Assembly: GCA_024509875.1 (NCBI GenBank)
Contig: JAMPIV010003457.1
Location: forward strand, 488,410-552,409
DNA length: 64,000 nt
Direction of reading: 5' to 3'
Origin: Oreohelix idahoensis
Taxonomy: Eukaryota; Mollusca; Gastropoda; Stylommatophora; Oreohelicidae
Positions within the stretch are counted from its first letter, which is position 1; every line of letters begins with the position of its first letter. The position numbers and the translations under genes were made by a program. Under the pieces are notes generated by a model. That model had not been told where the DNA came from and searched no databases. It worked only from the letters and a program-made list of their open reading frames with translations. Shown here in pieces: positions 21,604-34,664 of this stretch.

Positions 21604-22467
21604 TGTTAAAGGGCGTTTTTTCCGTTGTTGCTGGGGTTGTTTTAGTTTGTTGCAGGATCTATTTGTTAATGGTTGCATTATCATTGTCCTTATATGTCAA
21701 CGCCCAACTTGTAATTAATAAATACTATTGCAAAGTCTGGCCATGTCTATTAATTCCTTAATTCTCATTCATTCTTTGAATCATCGTGCTTCTATTGTCT
21801 ATTACGCAAATGCTGGGTACTGGTTAGAACTGGTGAACAGTGGAATAATATTGACTTGATAAGTCCAAGTATTCGAGTCCACAGGTCCGACATTTATTTA
21901 CGATAACACATCACAAGTATTATTCATTACAAGCATACATCTGCAATGGAATACATTTGAATCCATATAATATTCTCAGTCCGTGTCCAATAAATGAATT
22001 AATGTAGACAGAGCGTCATAGCTATATGCACGCGCGGTTGGGGATTCCAACAGCCGACAGTGAGCGTATGAGTCTGACGAATATAATCTTATGGACTGGT
22101 TAATAACCTTTCCTTGAAGTCGGTTATATACTAACCTTATTATCTTATTTGATTCACATAACTTTGGACTGACCCTGAGTCCCTACTTCGAAGTAACTAT
22201 ATATATATATATATATATCTATGGCAATGCAATGCCCAACACTGGACGGATATAGGACGCGTCTTCACAGCTTGACGGTCAACGTAAAAAGGGTCTCGTA
22301 TCTAAGTCACGGTGCGTGACCTATCAACGCTAACACGTCATAAATCGATCGTGTACATAGCGTTCAGTAGTCCGTGAATTCTTAACATCAAATTATATTA
22401 AATGCTGTGACCCTAGAAATAGCACACTGCCAACCATAGCAGACGACTTCAATAAAATACCTTAACA
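21604..22467 (-). repeat. 3' LTR of Gypsy 2
   Basis: Nearly identical to 30700-31555; differences are a few substitutions and the (AT)n length near 22199-22220, so the insertion is recent. On the minus strand the sequence entering it includes a purine-rich GGCGGGCAGGGAA, a weak polypurine-tract candidate. Confidence 0.95.
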
Positions 22468-23558
22468 ATTCCCTGCCCGCCTGGGAAAAACAATCTATTA
22501 AATATATTTTTTTTTAAACTATCTTACTCAAACATATGAAAAATTTAACAAAAACCTGCCCTATGGCCTACGATGTTCTGTCTAGAACAGTGTCGTGGTC
22601 ATGTCGATAATATATTAGTCATGTAATATATTAACAGTCATGCTATACATTTAAATTAAATTACCCCCCAAAAAATAGTCAACAGTCGTCAAATAATTAA
22701 CTCATTAATTAACGTAAGTGTTAACTAAGTACGAAAGTGAGATGTCATGAAATTATTATAACCATTAAAATCAAACTAATTACTCATAGTATATGTGTAA
22801 GGAATCAAGTTATTGAAAATCTAATTAACGAAAGTAAAAGAAGATGTCATAAGAAAAAGACAAAATGAGGAGTAAAGACAAGTAAAGTGCAGAAAAAATA
22901 AGGTATAAAATCAGTAGGTGGTGTTTTTGAGATTAAATATGTGTGTAGAGTAATTACTAACTACTTAACTTAATTAACTAAATAATAATATATTATATCA
23001 TTATCACATTCATAATTACATCTAAGAATCTTATCTAAGAATTGTGTGAGATTCATTTGTTTTCTTTCTTACATTTTTTTCATATTTCCTTTTCTTATTT
23101 TATTTCTCACATTTCAATTCAATTTTATTTCTTTATTAATTCAATCAATAAGTAGAAACTAAATAATCTTGGATATGAAGATCCAGACGTCGTTATTTTC
23201 CTGAAGAATTTACGGAGAGTTCCATTAGAAAACTGTTCAAATGTTCTGATCCTGAATGAATATAACGTTCATAATGTTCAATTAGTCATGTCACATAACG
23301 AAATTTGTCCAACTAGACTTCAGATATTCTATCCAACTATCTTGGAACCAGATGTATTGGGAATGGACACAAGCCAACGTCCACGTGTAAATACGAACAA
23401 TATGTCTCTTGCTTTCATTAATTTCGTTTGACGAATGTCTCTATTGTTTGTTTCTCTGAATAATCGTTGACGTTTCATTCATAGGTCGATAATTCGTTGA
23501 TCGGATTCTGTCTCTTGGTATGATTACTTTTGTCAATTTATTTGAAGACTATCAGCAT
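22468..23558 (-). other. Gypsy 2 internal region without recognisable genes
   Basis: Where integrase would be expected, I see AT-rich sequence and no H2C2 or DDE motif in either strand. Probably deleted or decayed beyond recognition. Confidence 0.5.
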
Positions 23559-24300
23559 TCATGAATCGTCTTCCGAAGGATTTCTTGAGAGTACGTCGGC
23601 CACGATGTTTTCTGTACCCGATATGTAATCAATGGTGAATTCGAAGGGTTGTAGGAGGATAGCAAACCTCGTAAGTTTTGGGCTTTTGTGATTAGAGCGA
23701 CGTAACGATGCCACCGCCTTCTGGTCTGTTTGGATCACGAAGGGAGCACCCAGTAGGAACTTTTCCAGTTTATTAATTGCCCAAACGACAGCCAACAACT
23801 CTTTATCCACAGTCGAATATTTGGTTTCTGGCGTCTTGAGTTTGCGTGAGATATAAAGAGTCGGATGTAGTATATCGTCGTGACATTGGAGCAGACAAGC
23901 GCCAATCCCGTAATTACTAGCATCTGTACGGAGGATAAACCTTTTAGAAGCATCAGGTAGTCTCAAAATAGGTGGGTGTGAAAAAAGTGTTAATATTTTA
24001 CGAAATGTTTTGTCGCATTCGTCAGTCCATGTCACCTTCAACTTTCTTCTTCTTCTTCCGTCCTTAGCCACCGACCGTCAAAGCAGTCAGTGGCCATTAC
24101 GCCTAGTGGCGTCTTAGGGCAACAGCAGATAGATTTTCTTTGCCATTGTTTCCCATCACGCCTAGTGGCGTCTTTAGGGCAACGGCAAATCAATCCATTT
24201 GCTGTTGTTTCCGTAATCGAAGTGACTGGCAAACGGGTGATCAGCCCGTTGTGATCACCTTCAACGGCATGTCTTTTTTTAGCAATGATGACAAGACAGT
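23559..24300 (-). pseudogene. pol: Gypsy 2 pol remnant: RT end and RNase H, split by a SINE
   Basis: On the minus strand, a short RT end (LLKKDM) at about 24290-24266 is separated by a 212-bp SINE from VTWTDECDKTFRKIL, which leads into RNase H: RTDASNYGIGACL with the first Asp, KYSTVDKELLAVVWAI with Glu, and VIQTDQKAV with Asp. It ends in a SGTENIVADVLSRNP tail and a stop at 23559. The palm and fingers of RT are absent upstream, pointing to an internal deletion near 24300-24550. Confidence 0.85.
24043..24254 (-). mobile_element. SINE inserted in Gypsy 2 RT
   Basis: 212 bp flanked by a perfect 11-bp duplication TCACCTTCAAC (24032-24042 and 24255-24265). Read on the minus strand it ends in a (GAA)n tail. 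It contains an internal repeat: two copies of GCCTAGTGGCGTCTT on the plus strand near 24092 and 24159. A TTCGATT word near its 5' end may be a decayed B box; an A box is not clear. Removing it restores the pol reading frame, which confirms the insertion. Confidence 0.88.
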
Positions 24301-24553
24301 TGACGATATACGAAACTTATGCTGCTTTGGCTGAGCATAGTTAGAATAATCAACACAGTTACTATCTAACTTAGGCATGGTCAAATTACAAAGACGAAAG
24401 AACACAGTGTTATCGTAGATAAAACAACACAAGTGTCACCTAATAGACAAGCCCACTATAAATAAGCCATATAAGAAGAATTGACCCATAAAGAAAAGAA
24501 ATGATGACTGACTATGCTGCGTCATCAAAGATAAACAGTGTTATTGCAACATA
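24301..24553 (-). other. Junction region of Gypsy 2, RT core missing
   Basis: Between the RRM stop codon and the RT remnant. No RT motifs (no LPxG-like, no YxDD), so the deleted RT core lay here. Confidence 0.5.
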
Positions 24554-25972
24554 TTATCTGCGTGACGCAGAATCGAGAAATAATTGCAATCTCAAAGAAT
24601 GGTGGTGAAAATAAACACCATTGTCAAGCTCGATAACCATTCGAGCATCTCTGTTGTTACGAAATGTAACCAGAGCTTCACCATACCTGTTATTGGTAGG
24701 TGGCAACAGACGCACGAACCTAACGTCTGCCGTGTAATTAAAGAAATTACTAAGTTCCTGCCATGTAGTCTCTTGTGGCAAATTGCGCACTAATACGGTG
24801 CGAGAATATGCACTTTTGCCAATGCAAGTAATATCATTGTCACGAAACTGTGAACAATGACGATTTGTGAATCTGGTCTTATCCAGAGAATTAAAGTTAC
24901 CTTTATTCATCAACGTAATAATTTTATTAGATGAAGTATCATCATGACTGAAATTAGGACGATATCTATTAGTATTTAAGGCAGTACGTTTCCTGCATGT
25001 CGTAGGTACTTCCTTGCTGTGCAAAGTAAAAACTTTGCCGACAGACTTAGTCTGAAATTTATCGTTCAAGTTCATACTAAACTTACTATTATTTCTCTTT
25101 TTAGTGGAGTCATTCACATCGTAACCCAATTCAGTATATTTCTTAGAATCAATTTCAATATGATTCTGTCGCCAAGATTTATTAATTGAATTGGCGATAT
25201 TATCATGTCGAGGGAAGGTGTACCTGCCTCGAAATGATTTTCTCACATTCACAGGAGTTGTAATATTAACCTTGGTCGAAGTATGTACAGGGACATCATA
25301 AGATGTATGCATCACCTTGTCAACTTGAGTGACAATTGGTGTGCATGTAGTGTCAATATTAACATCGATATCATCCTTTTTATTACCTTGATGAAGAGTC
25401 TCATCATTCTCCTCTTTTCCAGAAATAGTAACAAGACTAAAATTTGAAACTGCTGTGCCACATGTATGAAGATTCTTGGCACGTAATGTAGCCATTGCAA
25501 TAACGTCGTTAGCATTGCCATAAAATTGCAAATTGTTTTTTTCCCATTCCATAATTTCCTCTGGTGTACAATCTCTGCTGCCATGTATACGACCAACCAT
25601 AAGGTCCGCAATAGGATTCTTCAACATGCATACCTTAACGTTACCTGTGAAGAAAGGTGTGTTAACATGAATTATAGCAGTGGGGTAGCATTCTATTATC
25701 CCACCAAATGTCATGCATCTGACATATTCTCCTGTCGCACAACTTGGATGGGTCAATGATTGTCGAACTCCAATAGTTGTGGATCCGGAATCTCTCAAAA
25801 CAGAGACGATAGACCCATTTACTATCCCTCTGTTAAATATAAGAGAGCCTGTTCCAACGTAAGCCGCTAGACCAACTTCCGGGAGGATGTGTCCGCAATT
25901 CAATACAGTCTCCTTTGCCTTCTGAAATACAAGATTACATTCTGGGCAACTATTTGCCACAATATAATTCAT
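24554..25972 (-). CDS. Gypsy 2 protease with C-terminal RRM-like domain
   Basis: 472 residues, uninterrupted. Residues 1-30 hold a Cys cluster (CPEC). Residues 35-130 resemble a retroviral-type aspartic protease: VSVLRDSGSTTIGV with the catalytic DSG, TPFFTGNVKVCML, and IADLMVGRI as the second half. A polar linker (about 150-385), rich in N, T, K and R, follows. Residues 391-465 read as an RNA recognition motif: RNP2-like TVLVRNLP, an alpha helix TWQELSNFF, strand VRFVRLLPP, RNP1-like RYGEALVTF, a second helix and a last strand SLRLQLF. GEALVTF recalls the quasi-RRMs of hnRNP H/F. An RRM in a Ty3/Gypsy polyprotein is not something I know as standard. The same frame extends upstream to about 26494 through two stops. 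Confidence 0.82.
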   Translation of the reverse strand: MNYIVANSCPECNLVFQKAKETVLNCGHILPEVGLAAYVGTGSLIFNRGIVNGSIVSVLRDSGSTTIGVRQSLTHPSCATGEYVRCMTFGGIIECYPTAIIHVNTPFFTGNVKVCMLKNPIADLMVGRIHGSRDCTPEEIMEWEKNNLQFYGNANDVIAMATLRAKNLHTCGTAVSNFSLVTISGKEENDETLHQGNKKDDIDVNIDTTCTPIVTQVDKVMHTSYDVPVHTSTKVNITTPVNVRKSFRGRYTFPRHDNIANSINKSWRQNHIEIDSKKYTELGYDVNDSTKKRNNSKFSMNLNDKFQTKSVGKVFTLHSKEVPTTCRKRTALNTNRYRPNFSHDDTSSNKIITLMNKGNFNSLDKTRFTNRHCSQFRDNDITCIGKSAYSRTVLVRNLPQETTWQELSNFFNYTADVRFVRLLPPTNNRYGEALVTFRNNRDARMVIELDNGVYFHHHSLRLQLFLDSASRR

Positions 25973-26494
25973 CGCATGACATGTAGCAGAAGATTGTATT
26001 ACTTTATCGTTATGTGGAACCTCTGGGGTTGTACTATTAGTAACTGCCGCCCCTGTATTGTGATCATAATAAGACGATCTACGACACTGAGATCGCTGAA
26101 GAGAATAATTATTGGAATTATTTCGTTGTCCCCTGTAGTGACTGTTATCTCTGTGTCTCGAGCCTTGATTATAGTTATTCCAACTATTACTAGTATTAGA
26201 GTTGTATGATCGGTTATTATTTGCATAGTGTTAACCATTGTTGTATCTAAACTGAGGTGACTAATTCCTATTCTGTGGTCTTCCTCTATTAAAATCACTC
26301 TTATTGTTATAATTATTTGGCCCCTTATGAAAATTAACATTATAACTTCCTTTGAAGCGACTTCTGTCTACGCTGCGTGTTCTTGGTTTGTCATAACCAT
26401 GGTATGACATACTGGAGGCCACCGGTAGAGGTTCTCTTATTAGAGAGTTAGAAATGCTCGCATTCGGATTGGCGGTACAATAATTTATTGCCAT
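25973..26494 (-). pseudogene. Gypsy 2 gag-pol junction region, N/R-rich, with stops
   Basis: Minus-strand frame shared with the protease, from MAINYCTANPNAS at 26494. It is rich in N, R, S and Y (RSRFKGSYN, RGRPQNRN) like a nucleic-acid-binding gag tail, but has in-frame stops near 26261 and 26230. It overlaps the gag end by 10 bases in the -1 frame at GGAAAAATGG, which is not a canonical heptamer, so either a frameshift site or an indel. Confidence 0.6.
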
Positions 26495-27123
26495 TTTTCC
26501 AAATCATCAATCGTAGATGGTTTTCGTTCTCGCAAATAAGCAAAGAAAGGTGGGCTGACAGAGGATAACACTTTATCCCTCAGTAACAAATCAACTAGTT
26601 TGTCACATGATTTGTTTACACCTGCCAATTCGACCCATCTGTTAAAAGTATTGCGTATATTCGCAATAAAACCTGTAAAGTCTTTATTGGAATCTGGTAA
26701 AATACTCTTAAAACGTAATCTGCAAACCTCTTCGTCCAAGTGGAAACGCCGTAATAATAATGATTTAATGGCGTCATAACCACCGGCTATTGTTGGGTCA
26801 ACATTCTGAGCTGCAGTTAATGGTTCACCATCTAAGAATTCATTTAGTTTAAGTGCCCAGGCGTGTTTAGGTAAGTTATGTGTTGTGCATACCTGTTCGA
26901 AACGTGCCAGGTATGATGAAAGGTCGTCGAAGTTCAACTTGAAATGTGGTAATTTATAGTTATAATATGGTTTGTTTTGATTGGATGAAGATCCATTTTG
27001 AAAGTTATCAATCTGTCTCGTATTAGCACTTTGTGCCTGTAATCTTGCAATTTCCAACTTAAGACGCGCCAATTCCATTTCTTGTTGCCTTATAATTTCC
27101 TCTCGTAAACTCAATATCAACAA
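26485..27123 (-). CDS. gag: Gypsy 2 gag, capsid-like region
   Basis: 212 residues. A heptad-like N-terminal helix (REEIIRQQEMELARLKLEIARL) is followed by a capsid-like region: LPHFKLNFDDLSSYLARFEQVC, WALKLNEFLDGEPLTAAQNV, YDAIKSLLLRRFHLDEEVCRLRF, FIANIRNTFNRWVELAGV and VDLLLRDKVLSSVSP. These match the helical capsid pattern of Gypsy gags related to SCAN. It ends LEKWQ and overlaps the next frame. The start is uncertain because upstream sequence is non-coding AT-rich; the first Met is taken. Confidence 0.82.
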   Translation of the reverse strand: MLILSLREEIIRQQEMELARLKLEIARLQAQSANTRQIDNFQNGSSSNQNKPYYNYKLPHFKLNFDDLSSYLARFEQVCTTHNLPKHAWALKLNEFLDGEPLTAAQNVDPTIAGGYDAIKSLLLRRFHLDEEVCRLRFKSILPDSNKDFTGFIANIRNTFNRWVELAGVNKSCDKLVDLLLRDKVLSSVSPPFFAYLRERKPSTIDDLEKWQ

Positions 27124-28315
<1,192 letters not shown>

Positions 28316-28320
28316 GATGC

Positions 28321-30321
28321 TGTTGCGAGAGGTTTTATTTTGCTCTTGTATCAGTATAGTACTGACAATTACAGAAATAGAATTTCTGCAGAAAATGGTG
28401 AAGTCCCAGTGTCGAAGAGAACTACTGGTATCACAAGTTAGTTACGGCTGTGAATGTTCTGATCTCGAAACAATAGTAGAGCGGAGACCGACATAAAGTG
28501 CCACCTCCGCTGTGTAACTAACTGTGATATTAATAAACAAGGAAACAGATTTTACTTAACACTGATAAAATTGACAAGTCGTTCAAATACAATTTCCTTA
28601 TTTTTATTTAGTATATACACTATCTACTCTTGTGCTGAAGGGTGAATGTTGAAAAATGGAATGTAATGAATTTGTAAGTTTACATATGATTTACAAATAT
28701 TTATAGTTATATATATATATATTTATATGTAAATAAATATTACACCAAGTTTTCCAATTATAGAAACAAAAATTATATCAGCTGTGCTGTTAATTAAGGA
28801 TATAACATTTCTCAGCTATGCTATTAATTTTGTCTCTTGCTATGTTAATTCACGTTTTCTTCATTGACAGTTCTATGCTCACAATGCCGACAGAAATGGT
28901 ACTAATGTGTACTCATCTCTCTTAAGTCTGTTCTTCTTTGTTTGGTTCACACCACCGGCAGAGTATCGTTCCTTTAGCCCACCCAAGACTGAGGGGGACC
29001 AAAGATGTAGAGTCTGGTCAACCTCTATGCTCCTGCGGAGTTCCAGGCAGCGGGATTGACTCGAACATACGACCTCAGGTTTTTAGGACACAATTAAACC
29101 TGTAACAAAGCAAAAATAGGGGCTAATTTCTGTCCTCAAGCCCACCTATTTCTAGTGTGAGTGAAATGAGCGTGTCTCCGATGTATGCATGTGGGATGAA
29201 TGACAACATGGCTCAGTATGATTTAGCAATAGCGAGACAAGACAGGTGTCTACTTGCAAAACATTCTTTCTGATAAACTAATACATGGATACATTCAATA
29301 ATATAGATTCAATACATGAATACATTTTATACATGAATACATCCCATAATATAAATCAATACATGAATAAATCCAATAATATGTACACCTAGGTGTGATA
29401 CAACAATGTCCTTCCCCCTATACTATATCACGCCCTCTCTGACAATAGCTGGTAACATATATCCTAACAATATTGTTATGTTCTTATGATAGGAGTATAT
29501 GAGACGAGGACTGGTTGGTGATATATCAGGTTGGAGTTATAGGAGACAATAGATTGGAGTTAGATGCGACAATAGATTGAGTCCTGACAAGGACTGTTTT
29601 GGTTATATTGGAGTTGGTCTTATCTGAGACAATAGATTGAGTTATAGAAGACAATAGATTGAGTCCTAACAAGGACTGTTTTGGTTATATTTACAGTTTG
29701 GAATTATCAGAGACAATAGACTGAGTTATAGGAGACAATAGATTGAAGTATGAGTCCTATTAGTCTTCGTCTATTCAATCATAATAGGAAATACAATCAT
29801 TATACTTAATTCCCCCCAAGATACAATCAGTAACCTGATAGGTAGTATAAATGACACACAACAAATACCAACGGTTATCGTAAAAATATTTACCCTCCTA
29901 AGATTTTAAACTGGCCAGGTTTTGACGCGACTTAGTGAAGTAGGTTGCAGGTCGATGCCCTCAGGTAAGTTACCATAAATCAAGGTGACAGCTTCTCCCT
30001 CTTCAGTCTGTATCTCTGGCGTCAAGTTCGGGGTTGCGTGGTTAGCATAAAATCCGCCCGATTATATAGTCAAGTAACTACTTGAGGAAAGCTTTCGGTT
30101 GGTTCCTGGCGGAGCAAGTTGATTGGTTTCCTCCGGTTTTGTACCTGGTCTCATACAGCCTAATTTTATTCAGTTTTCATCGGCCATCTTGCGTGAACAA
30201 GATGGCCGTTAATTTATTCTGTCTCAGAGACTGGTGAACGTTGATCATTGATTGGTTGAAGCAAATCTGTATCTCGACATAGTGATTAACAAAGTAGTGG
30301 GTTACACTTCGTTTCACGACA
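28321..30321. mobile_element. Solo LTR, 2.0 kb, copy A (inside Gypsy 2)
   Basis: Starts TGTTGCGAG and ends TTTCACGACA, flanked by the 5-bp duplication GATGC (28316-28320 and 30322-30326). Homologous along its whole length to 53638-55618. With TG...CA ends, a 5-bp duplication and no internal genes, it is a solo LTR left by LTR-LTR recombination. It entered Gypsy 2 after that element inserted. Orientation not assigned. Confidence 0.88.
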
Positions 30322-30679
30322 GATGCACGGTTAACCGACAAAGGTTATAATAAAACTTATCTTTTTGTGCTCGATTATTTACCACCAGCAATGCTAGTAT
30401 GCCCCAACGGCATAGACAAGTGTCATGAGTTTTCTCTTCCATTGCTTGGCAAAGGGTTTCTTCTTGATACATTCCATTTGTTGAAGAGGCTGTGTAAACT
30501 TTTGCCGCCTTGACATTGAGCTAGTACTCAAAGAATGATGACGTACATTTGACCTTTGGTAGTTATGCGTGTCGCGTCATATTTTTGCAATCACGTGAGC
30601 GTCTTGTAATTGTAAACAGCTCTAGTCCGTATGAATGAGATTTCGGTCACTTTTTGTTTGAAAGAAAAAATTTTGTTCG

Positions 30680-30697
30680 CCAACACAGAGGGCACCA
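30680..30697 (-). other. Primer-binding site of Gypsy 2
   Basis: On the minus strand, three bases past the 5' LTR end, TGGTGCCCTCTGTGTTGG begins with the TGG expected opposite a tRNA CCA end. Confidence 0.65.
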
Positions 30698-30699
30698 GT

Positions 30700-31555
30700 T
30701 GTTAAAGGGCGTTTTTTCCGTTGTTGCTGGGGTTGTTTTAGTTTGTTGCAGCATCCATTTGTTAATGGTTGCATTATCATTGTCCTTATATGTCAACGCC
30801 CAACTTGTAATTAATAAATACTATTGCAAAGTCTGGCCATGTCTATTAATTCCTTAATTCTCATTCATTCTTTGAATCATCGTGCTTCTATTGTCTATTA
30901 CGCGAATGCTGGGTACTGGTTAGAACTGGTGAACAGTGGAATATTATTGACTTGATAAGTCCAAGTATTCGAGTCCACAAGTCCGACATTTATTGACGAT
31001 AACACATCACAAGTATTATTCATTACAAGCATACATCTGCAATGGAATACATTTGAATCCATATAATATTCTCAGTCCGTGTCCAATAAATGAATTAATG
31101 TAGACAGAGCGTCATAGCTATATGCACGCGCGGTTGGGGATTCCAACAGCCGACAGTGAGCGTATGAGTCTGACGAATATAATCTTATATACAGGTTAAT
31201 AATCTTTCCTTGAAGTCGATTATATACTAACCTTATTATCTTATTTGATTCACATAACTTTGGACTGACCCTGAGTCCCTACTTCGAAGTAACTATATAT
31301 ATATATCTATGGCAATGCAATGCCGAACACTGGACGGATATAGGACGCGTCTTCACAGCTTGATGGTCAACGTAAAAAGGGTCTCGTATCTAAGTCACGG
31401 TGCGTGACCTATCAACGCTAACACGTCATAAATCGATCGTGTACATGGCGTTCAGTAGTCCGTGAATTCTTAACATCAAATTATATTAAATGCTGTGACC
31501 CTAGAAATAGCACACTGCCAACCATAGCAGACGACTTCAATAAAATACCGTAACA
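30700..31555 (-). repeat. 5' LTR of Gypsy 2
   Basis: 856 bp; pair of 21604-22467. Begins TGTTAAAGG, ends CCGTAACA, followed by CTCAG. Confidence 0.95.
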
Positions 31556-31651
31556 CTCAGTGTGACGCAGTTTTACCAAATTGAAACCGCCATGCGTGTG
31601 CGTTGCCGAAAAAAAAATCACGTTCTATTTAAATGCTGCTTCAGTGGGATT

Positions 31652-32066
31652 AGTTTGGTTTGGTTTGGTTTGGTTTGGGTTTTAAATCTTCATTGCACAC
31701 GGACTACTCCATCAGTGCTCCGATCTCCTCCCTTAGATCACACAAGGAGGATCTCAGCGCAGTGCATGAACTCCGTAGCACCAGCGAGAAACCCAATGTG
31801 TGTATATAGGAATCACACATTCTATAAATATTTTTGTTGTGTATAGGTTCCTAATTTTTAAATTTTGCCAGGGCAGCGGCCTGACAGGCCTACTCTTTAC
31901 GATTTCCAACTGCCGTGGGATTTTTAATGTGCGCAAGTTGTACACGGGACCTCCTATTTTTTTGCCCTTATTCGAGAAGGCTAGGCATCCGATCTCACTA
32001 CCCAGGAGACCAGGGAGGAGTATGACATCATTAGGACCACTTGTTCTGACAAAATTTTTTTTTTAA
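31652..32066 (-). mobile_element. SINE fragment, same family as 1341-1950
   Basis: GGTTT repeats (31655-31680), then the same body as the first copy, ending in ATGACATCATTAGGACCACTTGTTCTGA. It lacks the tRNA-like head of the first copy, so it is 5' truncated on the minus strand. Confidence 0.72.
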
Positions 32067-34640
32067 AGTGGGATTCTAAAGTGGTAGTAGCTCGAGTATC
32101 AGAGTGGGCACAGTTTTTTTAAAGCCACATTTTATATAGAAAATTTTTCTTTAGGTCCTGTCGTACATCGTTGTTATTGTGACATAATATGTGCGCTCTC
32201 TTCTCATCTCCGGCAGTATTGAACTACATTTGTTGTGCCTACTGACTTAGGTGCATTATTATGTTGTTAGCACTCTCTTTTTCCCTACTGTCATTGTTCA
32301 TGTTTCACGCTTCGATGCATGGCAGGGCCAGACAAGCGTATCGTCCATCCCTGAGAGATTAATTGAGTCCCTAAAACGTGATAATACTACATTGACTCCA
32401 GGTAAATGCGAGCATGAAGTGTTTGCTAAGATTGCATAAGTACTTCCGACTCGACAGGAAAAATGTAAGAAGTTATAACGGAATCATTACCAAGAATTAT
32501 CGGATATAGCAACTCCATATACGGAGGATGACTGTTTGAAATTTTCAAACACATGAGTCATACAGAATACTGCATGAAGAAAAGTGTTCATAATAAGCTG
32601 CTGGACCTTATCCACACACGTTTAAAAAAAGTGTCACGTTTTTAGCAAAAATCCTTTTGTTTTTCTTTTTGACGATGGGCACGAGAAGCAAGAAAACATT
32701 TGGCAAAAACAATCAGCAGCTGCGGATCCACAGAAGGAGAATGCCTCTCGGGTTTACATTGTACACCTGTACAAATAGTGCTATTTGCTCCACATTCTAC
32801 TACATGAGGTCCAAGATTCGACGTAACTGTAGTTTTCGAATCAGGTGCATGAACAAAGACACGAGACATTTCAATCAGCAAGCAGTGATTTTTGTCTTTC
32901 TGGATGACGACCTCATAGATGTATCCGTATCCGAGTCATCGACTTTGATCAAGGTATTTATTTCGTGACCATGCCTGATTGGTTCAGGTCGTTTATATTT
33001 ATTTTGCTATTGTTTACCTTGTTCGAATTCTAGGTTCCGTTACCTGGTATGGTGTTGGTAGTTTAGCTAGTATTGGTTCGTATGTTTTATTTGTTCTGTT
33101 CCTTTGTTTGATGGTTGGTTGGTTATATCGTTTGGTAAGATTTGGATGTATCGTTTGAGTGGTTATATTAAATGGATTAGTTCGCGTTTTGGCTAATTTC
33201 CTTAATTTGTTCTCACATTGTTGAATGGTTATTTGATTTGCGTTGCTTTTCTTCACTTTTTTTTGGGGGGTGGGTTTGTAGTTTGGTTAATTTTAGTATG
33301 TTGGTTGTTGAGGAAAAGTGTGCTATGTCTGACAAAGGCAGTACAGTATGTCACATTATAACCGAAGCAACGATCAGTAATTTTATATAAAAACAAAAAA
33401 CGCACATAAGACATGCTAGCGAAGGCTAAAACCTCAGAAAAATTGATTGTGACGGATGTGTTGCTTTTGTCTATAACAGCTAGCGGGAACTTAATGTGGC
33501 TCACGAAATGAGCATAGAGCAGAAAGATTGGCAGATAGGTGTATGGATAGATCGGTAGACAGACAGACAATTACGCAGGCAGACATCTAATTCATGTAGA
33601 CTCCGTCTATCACACTGACACTTGTTGACACTATTAGACTAAAACTGAGTGCCTGAAAAATGTATGATGTCATTTGGTATTTTTGCACGTGCTCCTCGAA
33701 CTGATAATTACTGGGCGACGACTGTTAATTTCAGTTCTCATCACTTTCTTCCTGAGGGGTTTATAAAGATCTGTAACTGATGTTCTTGGCATTTAAGTGT
33801 TAATCTACCGCCAACTCGCTCTTTTAAATATGAGTTTGCAATTCCATGTGGCACGTTCTGCAATGTGGTCGTTGACAGTTTCGTGTTGGCGGGCATTTTC
33901 TGATGAAAATATGCCATCAGTCAAGAAAAAGTAGGTAGAGATATTAGGTCTACCAGCTGTCATCTTAATGTAAGCGTGGGGACTTTCCCGTGACGGTGAT
34001 GGCGCTAGATCTGTGTCGTGCTCTCTAGTAGTCTTATTTCATCTCTAACACTTAGAGATGATGAAGATGCTTTGTGGTGAGTACAACAATTAATATGTTA
34101 TGTCTTATCATTTGCTTCTTAAAGTCTTCTGAGCTTTTGATAACGTTTGCCTGATAAGCGGGGGAAGAGGCGATAACAGTCGTATAGTTTATTGTGGGAA
34201 TGCGCGTGAAATTTGGAATGGTATGTTCGTGGGCGTCTTGAGGTGTTGATGTGCGCGAATGCCTGTACTGAAGAATGTAATAGACCTGATGCACTGCACT
34301 CTTAATATGTATCGGTAGATGAGGGGGCAACATCAGTATCAACGTCTGTTTCGACTTTATTTACTTTTGTCGTTTTCTTTAAAAAAAAAAAATCTTGACT
34401 TTTCATTCATTTAATCAAGAACCTACTGGGGAAGCATAGCCCTTCTGCAAACTCACGACAAGTCTTCTTGGCCTGTGCAGTCCCATACCTTTTTCATCTT
34501 TTCTACGCCTTTCTCTAATTCCTTTCTCCGTGTCTCTTGTCTCCATTTGTCTTCCCCTGGGGATTCCAAAATATGATTGCTTAGTAACGTTATTAGCTGC
34601 TTTCCTGAATGTGTGCCCAACCGAACGTTAGCTGTTGATC
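32067..34640. other. Non-coding sequence
   Basis: Frames of up to 105 codons exist, but none shows a domain, and codon content looks random. 33000-33300 is T/G-rich with TTGGTT words. I see no RNA gene or mobile element. Confidence 0.55.
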
Positions 34641-34664
34641 CAGTTGTCTTTATCTGGTTCTTGT

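Noticed and set aside
32657..32968. 103-codon frame with basic N-terminus as a small host gene
   Set aside because: An opposite-strand frame is equally open; no recognisable domain or conservation evidence.
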